Assembly: GCF_000293805.1 (NCBI RefSeq) | Contig: NZ_AMBZ01000001.1 | Span: 524,001 to 588,000 of the forward strand | Direction: 5' to 3' | DNA: 64,000 bases | Origin: Paenibacillus alvei DSM 29 | GTDB lineage: Bacteria > Bacillota > Bacilli > Paenibacillales > Paenibacillaceae | Shown: one piece after another, positions 27,842 through 36,060 of the stretch | Layout of the letters: each line of letters starts with the position of its first letter | Position numbering within the stretch: the stretch's first letter is position 1 | Position numbers and translations under genes: made by a program | The notes under the pieces: model-generated | Told to the model about the DNA's origin: nothing | The model's input: the letters and a program-made list of their open reading frames with translations, nothing else | Database searches by the model: none

Positions 27842-28519
27842 ATGAACCAAACTCGATTGCTCATCATTGATGATGAAGATGATATGAGAGCACTCGTGCA
27901 AATGTACTTAAAGAACTCCGGATTTGAGGTGCATCAGGCCGCGAACGGCGAGGAAGCACTGGAAGTCCTGTCTGCCATGCCCATCGATCTAATTGTTGCC
28001 GATGTCATGATGCCGGTACTCGATGGCTTTACGCTCTGTCTGAACATACGCCAGTCCTCTAACGTCCCGATCGTCTTCTTGACCGCAAGAGGAGAAGAAT
28101 GGGATCGCGTCTATGGCCTAAAGATCGGCGCCGACGATTATATCGTAAAGCCGTTCAGTCCAAGCGAACTGATAGCACGTATCGACGCGGTTCTGCGCAG
28201 AGTGCACCGGGAATCCGCAGAAGACAAAACGGTTCAACAGTACGGCCAGATCGAAATTAATGAACGAGGAAGAACAGTGAAGGTATGCGGCGAACCCTTA
28301 TCTCTTACCTTGAAAGAATTTGAGCTGCTGCTCTTCTTATGCCGCCACCGTGGACAGGCACTCAGCCGTGAGCAGCTTCTGGAGCACGTGTGGGGCATCG
28401 ATTACGAGGGCAGTGTTAGAACTGTAGATACGCATATCAAAACACTGCGCATTAAGCTCGGCAATGTGGGGGAATTCATTCAAACGATGTGGGGCATCGG
28501 ATATAAACTTGAGGTGTAA
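27842..28519 (+). CDS. OmpR/PhoB-family response regulator of the nos-like operon
   Basis: 225 residues. The receiver has LLIIDDEDDMRALVQMYLK, phospho-Asp in LIVADVMMPVLDG and Lys in DYIVKPFSPSEL. The winged helix has LTLKEFELLLFLCRHRG, VRTVDTHIKTLRIKLG and IQTMWGIGYKLEV. The start ATG has AAGGAGG 8 nt upstream and follows the propeller gene by 18 bp. The kinase starts 4 bp after its stop. Being inside the operon suggests autoregulation. Confidence 0.93.
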   Translation: MNQTRLLIIDDEDDMRALVQMYLKNSGFEVHQAANGEEALEVLSAMPIDLIVADVMMPVLDGFTLCLNIRQSSNVPIVFLTARGEEWDRVYGLKIGADDYIVKPFSPSELIARIDAVLRRVHRESAEDKTVQQYGQIEINERGRTVKVCGEPLSLTLKEFELLLFLCRHRGQALSREQLLEHVWGIDYEGSVRTVDTHIKTLRIKLGNVGEFIQTMWGIGYKLEV

Positions 28520-28523
28520 ACGC

Positions 28524-29927
28524 ATGAAGCAGCTTACCTTAGCACAGAAAATGTGGCTTATTGTGTGCGCGGCGATTATCGGAACCGTGTCTTTTTCGTA
28601 TGCGCTCACTCACTATTTCTATGAAAAATACTATGTCGAAAAGGTAGACGAGGGACTGCGGCTGGAAGGGCTGCGCCTTGCAAGCAACTATAGCGGCGGA
28701 GAAGTAACCGCCAAGCTGCGCGATCAGATTGATTGGTACAACAAGATGTCAGACTCGGAGGTGTTTCTTGTCACGAATCCTCGTGAGTTAAGCGCCTGCC
28801 TTCCTTTTGAAATTGAATACGACTCTCTCATCAGCGAGCAGGATCGCCAGCAGCTCCTTCAGGGAAAACCCGTTACCAAATCGGGGTTCGAGGAACGATT
28901 CGGCCGTACGATTTTATCTGTCAGCATCCCGCTTCTGGACGAGAATCGCCTACAGGGCATTTTGTTCCTGTACATCCCGCTTGCAACCATTACAGAGATG
29001 AATAAGGAACTGACCAGTATTTTCATTCCGATCACCGTCTGCTTCGTGCTCCTGTCTCTTGTGCTGGGCAGAACATTAATCAATCGCATCACGCAGCCTC
29101 TTCGCCGCTTGGAGGCTGCCGCCCATGAGATGGCTCTCGGCAATTATGAGCAGCGCGTTCCAATTACGACACATGACGAAATCGGCAAGGTGGGACAAGC
29201 CTTCAATCAGATGGCGTGCGCTGTTGCCCAGGAGGATAATCGAAAGAAAGAGTTTCTCGCAAACGTATCCCATGAGCTGCGAACGCCGATCAGCTATGTG
29301 AAGGGTTACAGCGAAGCGATTCTCGATGGGGTTGTAGAATCCGTGCAAGACCAGCGCAGCTATCTTGGACTGATCCATCGTGAAGCTGGCCGCATGCAGC
29401 GGCTGGTTCATGATCTGCTAGAGCTGGCCAAGCTGGAGAACAATGCCTATCCGCTTGCCATCACCCATCTTGTGTATGCACAACTTATTGAGGACGTGCT
29501 GATGACATACAGGCCCTACCTGTCCCAGCAGCAAATTACACTGGCAACTGAGCTTGATCCGGAGCTTATCATTGAGGCCGACCAAAATCGAATTGAACAG
29601 GTTCTCCATAACCTGCTGGACAATGCCATAAGGTATACGCCTAAGCACGGGACAATCAGCATCGGATTGCGTGCAACCTCGAACACCCATTGTGAGCTGA
29701 GCATTAGCGATACCGGCATTGGCATTGCCCCTGAACATCTGCCTCACATAAGCGAGCCGTTCTATCGAGCCAATAAGGCGCGAACCCGCAAGGACGGCGG
29801 TACTGGTCTGGGGCTTGCCATCGTGTCTAATATTGTCGCTATGCATGGCGGCACGCTGGCTTTGCACAGCATCGAGCATGAGGGCACGACCGCGACGATT
29901 GCACTGCCGCGATACAGAGAGACATGA
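28524..29927 (+). CDS. Sensor histidine kinase of the nos-like operon
   Basis: 467 residues; the start at 28524 (GAGGTG upstream) was preferred over an ORF extension into the regulator gene. Two transmembrane helices (about 8-30 and 170-190) enclose a sensor of about 135 residues. A HAMP domain, the H-box FLANVSHELRTPISYVKGY, the N-box LHNLLDNAIRYTP, and the G1/G2 boxes DTGIGIAPEHL and GGTGLGLAIVSNI follow. It is complete and presumably phosphorylates the regulator just upstream. The extracytoplasmic sensor shows no obvious metal-ligand cluster, so the signal is open. Confidence 0.92.
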   Translation: MKQLTLAQKMWLIVCAAIIGTVSFSYALTHYFYEKYYVEKVDEGLRLEGLRLASNYSGGEVTAKLRDQIDWYNKMSDSEVFLVTNPRELSACLPFEIEYDSLISEQDRQQLLQGKPVTKSGFEERFGRTILSVSIPLLDENRLQGILFLYIPLATITEMNKELTSIFIPITVCFVLLSLVLGRTLINRITQPLRRLEAAAHEMALGNYEQRVPITTHDEIGKVGQAFNQMACAVAQEDNRKKEFLANVSHELRTPISYVKGYSEAILDGVVESVQDQRSYLGLIHREAGRMQRLVHDLLELAKLENNAYPLAITHLVYAQLIEDVLMTYRPYLSQQQITLATELDPELIIEADQNRIEQVLHNLLDNAIRYTPKHGTISIGLRATSNTHCELSISDTGIGIAPEHLPHISEPFYRANKARTRKDGGTGLGLAIVSNIVAMHGGTLALHSIEHEGTTATIALPRYRET

Positions 29928-29974
29928 AGACTTGCGGGTTGTCATGCTCCGTTCACACATTCTTTCATCTTTTC

Positions 29975-29986
29975 ACACAATTGTGT
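29975..29986. promoter_or_regulatory. Palindrome and direct repeats upstream of nosD-like gene
   Basis: A perfect 12-bp palindrome ACACAATTGTGT overlaps the second copy of a TTCACACA direct repeat (29952-29959 and 29972-29979, 20 bp apart, two helical turns). The position between the kinase stop and the NosD ribosome binding site suggests a regulator site for an internal promoter; PhoB-type regulators commonly bind such direct repeats. Confidence 0.45.
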
Positions 29987-30007
29987 CGTAATGTAGGAGC
30001 CAAAGGA

Positions 30008-31459
30008 ATGAAGATGGGAACAGGATGGTGGCCAATTGTGACTAATTGCAGGCAAATGAACAGAAAGACGCTGCTAGCCGCTCTAGCATTGCTATTGTTT
30101 CTCCTCACCTGCTTCCCAGGCACAAGCAAGCTGTATGCCGCTAACGCTAACGGGAAAATGCTAATCGTTCGTGCCGGAGATTCGATCCAAAAGGCCATTA
30201 ATGAAGCTGAACGAGACGCAACCATTACCGTACAGGAAGGCAGCTATCATGAACAGCTTGTCATTAATAAGCCGTTGAAGCTGCAAGCTGCCAACAATGC
30301 CAAAGTTATGCTGAGCGGCAATCATCAAGGTCATGTCATCACGATTACCGCCTCCGGCGTTTCCCTGAGCGGATTTCAGATTAACCAGAGCGGAAATAAA
30401 AAGCAGGATGCTGGTATTTATATCGCCTCCTCGGACAATTTGATCGTGTCCAATACGCTGTCTCGCGTCCAAAATGGCATCTATGTCAACAAAGGACACG
30501 GCAATCAGATTAAGAACAACACGATAACGAGCAATAACAACCGTATCTCTAAGCGAGGCAACGGCATTCACCTGTTCTACGGAAGTGGCAATGTCGTGCG
30601 AGGCAATGATATTTATAATGTGCAGGATGGCATTTACATTGACTTCGCGGCCGACAGCACGCTAAGCAACAACACGATATCCGATTCGCGCTACGCTATT
30701 CATCTCATGTTCGGCAAAGGCGGTCTCGTATCGGGCAATCAATTCACGTACAACATTAATGGAATGATGGTCATGAGCTCCTCCTCCTTTCGAATTGAGC
30801 AGAACATCATGCAGAAGCAGCTTGATTATCGTGGTTATGGAGCGCTCCTCTATAACACCGATCACATCACTATGCGGGGCAACCGCATAATGGACAACAG
30901 CAACGGTCTCGGGCTGGAGGATGCAAGAGACAGTATGATTGCAGACAATGTCATTGCAGGCAATCATCTTGGCCTTAGTCTGCTGAAGGGCAATACCGGA
31001 ACTACCCTATCAGGCAACCAGTTCATCGGCAATGTCGTACAAGCACGAAGCTTGGACGACAAGCAAGCCATTGATGACGGCACATTAGGAAATTACTGGG
31101 ACGACTATTCCTCCTTCGATCTTACCGGTGATGGCATCGGGGAGCTTCCTTACTATGCAAGCTCCATCTATGACAAGCTTCTGCCGAAGCAGCCGCAGTT
31201 GCAATTCTACTTCGAGAGTCCTGCCATACAGCTGTGGAACGCTGTCAATCGCATGCTGCCTGCCACTAGCACTGCGAGTGGAGCAGATCGATTTCCGCTT
31301 ACACAGCGGCCCGTCCCTCAACCGATTGCAGACGGTACAGCACAAGCAGGCCTGGAAGGGGAGCTTCCTGCAGACAATCGCCAACTTATCGGCATCGCGG
31401 GATGCTTGTTCCTAATTGGCGGCATATTTATTCTTGCACAAGGGAGGATTCGGAAATGA
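30008..31459 (+). CDS. nosD: NosD-like beta-helix protein
   Basis: 483 residues from the ATG at 30008 (TAGGAG 9 nt upstream). An ATG at 30056 directly before the signal peptide (MNRKTLLAALALLLFLL) and one at 29924 overlapping the kinase stop are alternatives. After the signal come right-handed parallel beta-helix repeats (VRGNDIYNVQDGIYIDFAAD, LSNNTISDSRYAIHLMFGKG, GMMVMSSSSFRIEQN) and the characteristic LGNYWDDYSSFDLTGDGIGE near the C-terminal third. A final transmembrane segment (CLFLIGGIFILAQG) ends the protein. NosD works with NosF and NosY in maturing the CuZ centre of N2O reductase (known). No nosZ is present here. Confidence 0.87.
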   Translation: MKMGTGWWPIVTNCRQMNRKTLLAALALLLFLLTCFPGTSKLYAANANGKMLIVRAGDSIQKAINEAERDATITVQEGSYHEQLVINKPLKLQAANNAKVMLSGNHQGHVITITASGVSLSGFQINQSGNKKQDAGIYIASSDNLIVSNTLSRVQNGIYVNKGHGNQIKNNTITSNNNRISKRGNGIHLFYGSGNVVRGNDIYNVQDGIYIDFAADSTLSNNTISDSRYAIHLMFGKGGLVSGNQFTYNINGMMVMSSSSFRIEQNIMQKQLDYRGYGALLYNTDHITMRGNRIMDNSNGLGLEDARDSMIADNVIAGNHLGLSLLKGNTGTTLSGNQFIGNVVQARSLDDKQAIDDGTLGNYWDDYSSFDLTGDGIGELPYYASSIYDKLLPKQPQLQFYFESPAIQLWNAVNRMLPATSTASGADRFPLTQRPVPQPIADGTAQAGLEGELPADNRQLIGIAGCLFLIGGIFILAQGRIRK

Positions 31460-31914
31460 CTTGGAGATTCGGGACAATCGTAGTGGCAATCGGCCTTATG
31501 CTCGTCACTTCATGCGGTAAGCCAAGCTATGAACCGCGACCGATTAACCCTGATATCGATGTATGCATCGTATGCAATATGAGCGTAGCGAACGAAAGCT
31601 ACGCAACAGAGGTTGTATTAACAGACGGCAAGATTATGACCTTCGATGACATCGGCTGCATGATGGATTATATCCAAACGTATCATAATGCAGATAATCC
31701 AATTGCTAAATCCTATGTATACGCCGCAAGCAATTGGGTGGAGCTGGAGCAGGCTTGGTTCGCCTACCATCAAGACTTCTGGACACCAATGGCGAATGGC
31801 GTGCTGGCCTTTCCAAGCAAGGAAGAAGCAGAGCACTACGTGGCACAGGAAGGCAAAGGCAATGTGTTGTCATTCCCTGACCTGAAGCAGCATAAATGGG
31901 ACGGTCACCAATGA
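31456..31914 (+). CDS. nosL: NosL-like copper-binding lipoprotein
   Basis: 152 residues. The ATG at 31456 overlaps the nosD stop as ATGA, with AGGGAGG upstream. A signal peptide with lipobox-like VTSC (about 17-20) is followed by VCIVCNMSV (Cys-x-x-Cys-x-Met copper motif), GKIMTFDDIGCMMDY, and NWVELEQAWF. It is the compact NosL form, in contrast to the larger tailed paralogue at 25912-26622. It is translationally coupled to nosY. Expected role: extracytoplasmic copper delivery to the target of the NosDFY machinery. Confidence 0.87.
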   Translation: MTWRFGTIVVAIGLMLVTSCGKPSYEPRPINPDIDVCIVCNMSVANESYATEVVLTDGKIMTFDDIGCMMDYIQTYHNADNPIAKSYVYAASNWVELEQAWFAYHQDFWTPMANGVLAFPSKEEAEHYVAQEGKGNVLSFPDLKQHKWDGHQ

Positions 31915-32750
31915 AGCACATAGGTTCAATTGCGAAGCAGGAAATGAAGCTGATTATCCGCAGCCGCTGGCTGGCAAGCTTCTCATTATTATTTACATTA
32001 CTGGCGCTATTCATCGTATTCTTCGGCAGCGCCGGTTATCAATCCGGGTATGAAGGGTTTACGAGAATGACAGCCGGACTTTTGAATTTGTCCCTGTTTC
32101 TCGTTCCGCTGCTCACCCTGTTAATGGGCAGCACAATGCTCGCGGGAGATAAGGAGGACGGGGGCTACCAGCTCCTGCTCACCTATCCGGTATCGTCTAC
32201 CTCTATTGTACTCGGCAAATATATAGGCATGCTGGCAGCCATAGGAGCCGTTATCCTAATCGGCTACGGCATTGTCGGAACTGTGCTATGGATCACGAAC
32301 CGCACTGGCATATTTGCCGCTTCCTTGTTTTTTCTCTTCATCGCCCTGACCCTACTGCTTGCAGCCGTCTTTCTGGCAATAGCTTCGGTCATCGGCGTAT
32401 ACGCCGGTACGCGCTTCCAAGCGCTCGGCATCAGCATTCTGACATGGGCGCTCTGCGTGCTCCTGTACGAATATATCGTGATGGGTATCTCCAGTGTTGT
32501 CCCTTATAATTGGATCATTACGCTCTTAACCACGTCCATCCTGTTCAATCCAGTCGAGCTGATACGGGTGTGGAGCATCGTTCAAATGAAGAGTGGCATG
32601 ATATTCGGGCCGACGCTTTATGACTTTACGATATGGGCTGAAGGAAGCGACGGACAAATTGCCCTCTGTCTGGCGGCTGCAGCGTGGATCATTGTCCCGC
32701 TTGTCTTATCCATCATCATTGTGAAGCAGGGGGTGCGCATCCGCGAATGA
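31911..32750 (+). CDS. nosY: NosY-like ABC-2 transporter permease
   Basis: 279 residues, six predicted membrane segments. The start at 31911 overlaps the nosL stop (ATGA). Hallmarks include the first cytoplasmic helix KQEMKLIIRSRWL and LTLLMGSTMLAGDKEDGGYQLLLTYPVSS, the conserved E-D-G-x-x loop that couples to the ATPase. Together with NosF and NosD it forms the NosDFY complex that moves a sulfur or copper species across the membrane (known for nos systems). It belongs to the same operon and overlaps the next gene by 4 bp. Confidence 0.87.
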   Translation: MKHIGSIAKQEMKLIIRSRWLASFSLLFTLLALFIVFFGSAGYQSGYEGFTRMTAGLLNLSLFLVPLLTLLMGSTMLAGDKEDGGYQLLLTYPVSSTSIVLGKYIGMLAAIGAVILIGYGIVGTVLWITNRTGIFAASLFFLFIALTLLLAAVFLAIASVIGVYAGTRFQALGISILTWALCVLLYEYIVMGISSVVPYNWIITLLTTSILFNPVELIRVWSIVQMKSGMIFGPTLYDFTIWAEGSDGQIALCLAAAAWIIVPLVLSIIIVKQGVRIRE

Positions 32751-33484
32751 CCACGAATGCGATGATTCAATTCGATAACGTATCCAAAATTTATTCCAAG
32801 CAGAATCAGGTGCGCAATATCCACTTCTCAGTTGGTCAAGGCGAATGCTTCGCCTTATGTGGAGGCAATGGCGCTGGGAAGAGCACGATCATTCAGATGA
32901 TGATTGGAATCGTAAAGCCGACGTCAGGCAGCATTTACTTGAACGGGCGCATGGTATCGTCGAAGGACAACGCCTATAAATCCACATTCGCCTATATGCC
33001 GGACAATATGGTATTTCCCCGTTCCTTAACGGGATACGAGGTGCTGCACTTTTTCTCCAAGCTTTTGCAGGTGCCGCGGAATCGCATCGATGAACTGCTC
33101 CGCCTCGTTGGATTGGAACGGGATAAACATAAAAAGGTAAGCCACTATTCCAAGGGAATGCAGCAGCGGCTCGCTCTCGCACAAGCGCTGCTGCCTGAAG
33201 CACCGATTATCATTCTGGATGAGCCAACTAACGGACTTGATCCTTATTGGGTACATACGTTCAAGGAGCTGCTCCATGCAGAACGCAGGAAGGGAACAAC
33301 AATCCTGTATTCGACTCATATTTTGTCTGTCGTGGAGGACACGGCCGATACTGTCGCTTTCATGAACGAAGGAGTCATGGTCGCCTGCGATTCAGTTGCT
33401 AGGCTTTGCCGTACAGAGAATGGACATCGTTCCTTGGAAGCCGTATTTTATGATACGTGCCAGCGCGTAGCCACTAGTTCGTAA
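32747..33484 (+). CDS. nosF: NosF-like ABC transporter ATPase
   Basis: 245 residues from ATG 32747, which overlaps the nosY stop. Walker A GGNGAGKSTIIQ, the Q-loop region, the signature HYSKGMQQRLALAQAL, and Walker B IIILDEPTNGLDPYW are present, with the switch His in YSTHILS. It is the last gene of the operon. The ATPase energises the NosY permease. It is 738 bp long and intact. Confidence 0.88.
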   Translation: MTTNAMIQFDNVSKIYSKQNQVRNIHFSVGQGECFALCGGNGAGKSTIIQMMIGIVKPTSGSIYLNGRMVSSKDNAYKSTFAYMPDNMVFPRSLTGYEVLHFFSKLLQVPRNRIDELLRLVGLERDKHKKVSHYSKGMQQRLALAQALLPEAPIIILDEPTNGLDPYWVHTFKELLHAERRKGTTILYSTHILSVVEDTADTVAFMNEGVMVACDSVARLCRTENGHRSLEAVFYDTCQRVATSS

Positions 33485-33682
33485 TTCGTGCTTCTTCTCT
33501 TGTAGTAGAACGATGTCGGTACTTGCTTTAACTGGCGTAAGGTTTGTATCATTCACAGTGCATGCTTAATCATACAATCCCTTAGAAGCATTTCGCTAAG
33601 GAAGACCGAATCATTCGCTGTCATTCAAGCCCATCGGCCTGATCATTCCGATAAATGGAATCTCCTTCAGGTTCAATAAATG

Positions 33683-33723
33683 AATAGGCCCCTCTTCCGC
33701 GTCAATCAGAAGAGGGGCCTATT
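33683..33723. terminator. Bidirectional terminator between nosF and the IclR gene
   Basis: A 14-bp perfect stem (AATAGGCCCCTCTT and complement) with a 13-nt loop. Convergent genes end on both sides (33484 plus, 33763 minus). The rest of 33485-33762 shows only a small CCTTAG/CTAAGG hairpin near 33580-33602. Confidence 0.85.
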
Positions 33724-33762
33724 TACTTTCGTGTACGCTGCCCAAGTTCGATTACCGGAACA

Positions 33763-34515
33763 TTACTGCATCGTAAGCAGCATTGTCCCCATACGCCGAG
33801 CTGTCTCCATCATCTGCGGAGCAAAGGAAACAAGTGTCTCTGCCGACATTCGGCTAACTGGCCCCGATACCGATAAGGCCGCCACAAGCCGCTGGTTCCG
33901 ATCCATGATCGGAACAGATACAGCCGCCGCCCCAGGCTCGCGTTCTTCCAAGCTCACTGCATAGCCCAAGCGTCGTACTTCCTCAAGCTGCTTCATATAG
34001 CTGTCCTTATCAATGGACGATGGCCAGCGCGGATCACGCAATGCGGCTTCAATCTCATGCATTTCAGCAAAGGCAAGCAGCACCTTGCTGGAAGCTCCCA
34101 CGAATAACGGCAATCGTACGCCTACCGGCGCTACTCGACGAATTGCCTGATTGCTCTGAACAGCCTGAATCCGTATCCGATCATTGCCATCTCTCACATA
34201 TAAGCTAACAGTCTCATCGAGTTGATCACGCAGATGCTCCATTTCCGGCTGCAGCAGTTGGGCTGGATCATCTACCTGCGTCAAATTCGCTGCCAGCTCC
34301 CATATCCGATAGCCAAGGCGGTATTTATCGCCATTTTTAAGTACGAATCCCCGATCCTCCAGGGTTGTCATCAGCCGATGAACCGTGCTTTTATTCAAGC
34401 CAACACGAGTGGCGAGCTCCGTCAGACTCATGTCCCGCTCATTGGCAAAGCACATTAATATATCGAGTGCGCGCTCCACAGCGCGTACAGTTAGCTTTCC
34501 TCGTTCTTCCACCAT
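33763..34515 (-). CDS. IclR-family transcriptional regulator
   Basis: 250 residues. The N-terminal winged helix (VRAVERALDILMCFANERDM, LTELATRVGLNKSTVHRLMTTLEDRGFV) is followed by the effector domain (LRDQLDETVSLYVRD, RLPLFVGASSKVLLAF, GYAVSLEEREPGAAAVSVPI, VAALSVSGP). All regions are normal length. GGGAG lies upstream of the ATG. A perfect palindrome sits 16 bp upstream of the start codon, so it is probably autoregulated. The effector is unknown; relatives respond to small organic acids or aromatic compounds. Confidence 0.93.
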   Translation of the reverse strand: MVEERGKLTVRAVERALDILMCFANERDMSLTELATRVGLNKSTVHRLMTTLEDRGFVLKNGDKYRLGYRIWELAANLTQVDDPAQLLQPEMEHLRDQLDETVSLYVRDGNDRIRIQAVQSNQAIRRVAPVGVRLPLFVGASSKVLLAFAEMHEIEAALRDPRWPSSIDKDSYMKQLEEVRRLGYAVSLEEREPGAAAVSVPIMDRNQRLVAALSVSGPVSRMSAETLVSFAPQMMETARRMGTMLLTMQ

Positions 34516-34530
34516 GTATCTCCCTCTTTA

Positions 34531-34547
34531 GTTCCATAGTATGGAAC
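34531..34547. promoter_or_regulatory. IclR operator candidate
   Basis: GTTCCATA-G-TATGGAAC, a perfect 8-bp inverted repeat with a 1-nt centre. It lies right in front of the IclR gene. IclR-family operators are typically short palindromes of this kind. Confidence 0.7.
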
Positions 34548-34703
34548 GGCGTTACAACTAGTATAACTCTCTTCCTCGTTTTCGTAAAGAATCTCATGCC
34601 CTGCACTTATCTCCTACGAACGTCCTTTATTTCGACATGATTTTACAGGGAGATTGCAATGTTACGGTACGATTACAAACACCTTACAAATCACGCAAAT
34701 TCG

Positions 34704-34732
34704 TTGACCCTATGCGGATTCCCGCATACGAT
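34704..34732 (+). promoter_or_regulatory. Promoter with embedded operator upstream of the hydrolase
   Basis: TTGACC, 17-bp spacer, TACGAT. The spacer and first -10 bases form a perfect inverted repeat TATGCGG-ATTC-CCGCATA (34711-34728), so a bound repressor would block RNA polymerase. The rest of 34516-34851 shows no gene. Confidence 0.6.
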
Positions 34733-34851
34733 GATGATATGAAGATACCGATTACACGAATAAGCTCCTATCGGGACTTTTGTTCTATATAAATTTCTTT
34801 TGCTCGACATTGTTCTTCATTGTTATTCCATCATCGAAGGAGGTCACCCCC

Positions 34852-35874
34852 ATGAGCACACCTGTCATTACATCTCCCGCGCTTCAGCCTGAATGGCTTG
34901 GCCCTTCCGGGGCCGCTCCTGCCGCGGCCCGCAGACTTCGAGTGAAGCATGTAGCGATTGCGCTGTCCTTATCGACCTTCTTCGCTGCAATAGTCATTTT
35001 TCTCGCCCTGCATGGATTCATTGCCTGGATGTTCGCCAATCCGCAGGTGCCTCCTCTGTTTTCGAATCCGATGGAGGCCAAGGGCATGAAGTATGAAACA
35101 GTATCATTTCCCGCTCGTGACGGTCATACGCTAATCGATGGCTGGTACATTCCATCCGAAAAGCCTTCCAAGCGCACCTTGATATTCAGTCATGGTTACG
35201 GAGCCAATCGCGAAGAATACTGGGTTCCGATGTACGATCTTGCCAAGTTCGCCCATAGACTTGACTACAATGTGATCATGTTCGACTACGGCTTTGCGTC
35301 CGAACAGCACCCTACCAAAGCTACAGGCGGCCGTTTGGAGAAGGAACAGCTACTTGGCGCAGTGAAGCTGGCGAAGGAGCGCGGCGCAGAACATGTCGTC
35401 GTTTGGGGCTTCTCCATGGGAGCCGGAACTGCGCTTCAAGCGGCCCTGCTCACGCATGATATTAATGCTATGATTCTGGACAGCACCTTCTTGCTGGAAC
35501 CGGATACGTTATATCATAATTTACAGCAGTACACTTCGCTGCCGAAGCATCCATCGCTTGACTTGCTGCGTACGTTCTTCCCAGCGGTAAACGGCACGAG
35601 CCTACAGCAGATTCCATACAATGAAGTGAAATCAACGAACTATTCGATACCGATTTTCTTCATTCATGGTACAGCCGATTCTAAGGCGCCATTCGAAATC
35701 GCAGAGGGTATAGCTGCTCACCAGTCCAACAAGCTGTCAGAGGCATGGATCGTTCCTAATGCGCAGCATGAGCTTATCTATCGTACCCAACGCAAGGAGT
35801 ATCTGTCGAAAACATCCGCATTTTTGAATGCGGCCTATCATTCTGATCCTGGCTTCTATATTGCTCAGAACTAA
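34852..35874 (+). CDS. Membrane-anchored alpha/beta hydrolase
   Basis: 340 residues from the ATG at 34852 with AAGGAGGT 9 nt upstream. One transmembrane segment (about 30-52) precedes the hydrolase fold. SHGYGANREEY is the oxyanion region, the nucleophile Ser lies in WGFSMGAGTAL (GxSxG), Asp in GTADSKAP and His in NAQHELIY. This family (YqkD/BAAT-like alpha/beta hydrolases) contains esterases of unknown natural substrate. It is monocistronic with its own regulated promoter and a terminator. Confidence 0.87.
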   Translation: MSTPVITSPALQPEWLGPSGAAPAAARRLRVKHVAIALSLSTFFAAIVIFLALHGFIAWMFANPQVPPLFSNPMEAKGMKYETVSFPARDGHTLIDGWYIPSEKPSKRTLIFSHGYGANREEYWVPMYDLAKFAHRLDYNVIMFDYGFASEQHPTKATGGRLEKEQLLGAVKLAKERGAEHVVVWGFSMGAGTALQAALLTHDINAMILDSTFLLEPDTLYHNLQQYTSLPKHPSLDLLRTFFPAVNGTSLQQIPYNEVKSTNYSIPIFFIHGTADSKAPFEIAEGIAAHQSNKLSEAWIVPNAQHELIYRTQRKEYLSKTSAFLNAAYHSDPGFYIAQN

Positions 35875-35956
35875 ACTTTCAGCTAACTCGTTCGGTACCA
35901 GGTTAAGGTTTATCCTGTTTAGCCAAAATCGAAGCTGATTATAAAAATGAAATATG

Positions 35957-35985
35957 AACCGCAAGCAGCCAGCTTGCGGTTTTTT
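35957..35985 (+). terminator. Terminator of the alpha/beta hydrolase gene
   Basis: A 10-bp perfect stem (AACCGCAAGC and complement), 5-nt loop, then a T-run. Confidence 0.9.
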
Positions 35986-35992
35986 ATACCCT

Positions 35993-36020
35993 TTTACATA
36001 GGTCAACCTATGAGGATAAT
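35993..36020 (+). promoter_or_regulatory. Promoter with embedded inverted repeat for sodF
   Basis: TTTACA, 16-bp spacer, GATAAT. The spacer contains CATAGGT-CA-ACCTATG (35997-36012), a perfect 7-bp inverted repeat that overlaps the end of the -35 box. It is a likely operator. Confidence 0.6.
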
Positions 36021-36060
36021 ACAATAAAAAGAACCACCTTAATCAGAAGGAGGGAGAACA

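Noticed and set aside
25912-33484. A hidden nosZ or N2O reductase fragment
   Set aside because: No CuA/CuZ ligand pattern or cupredoxin domain is seen; the beta-propeller protein ends at 27823 without one.
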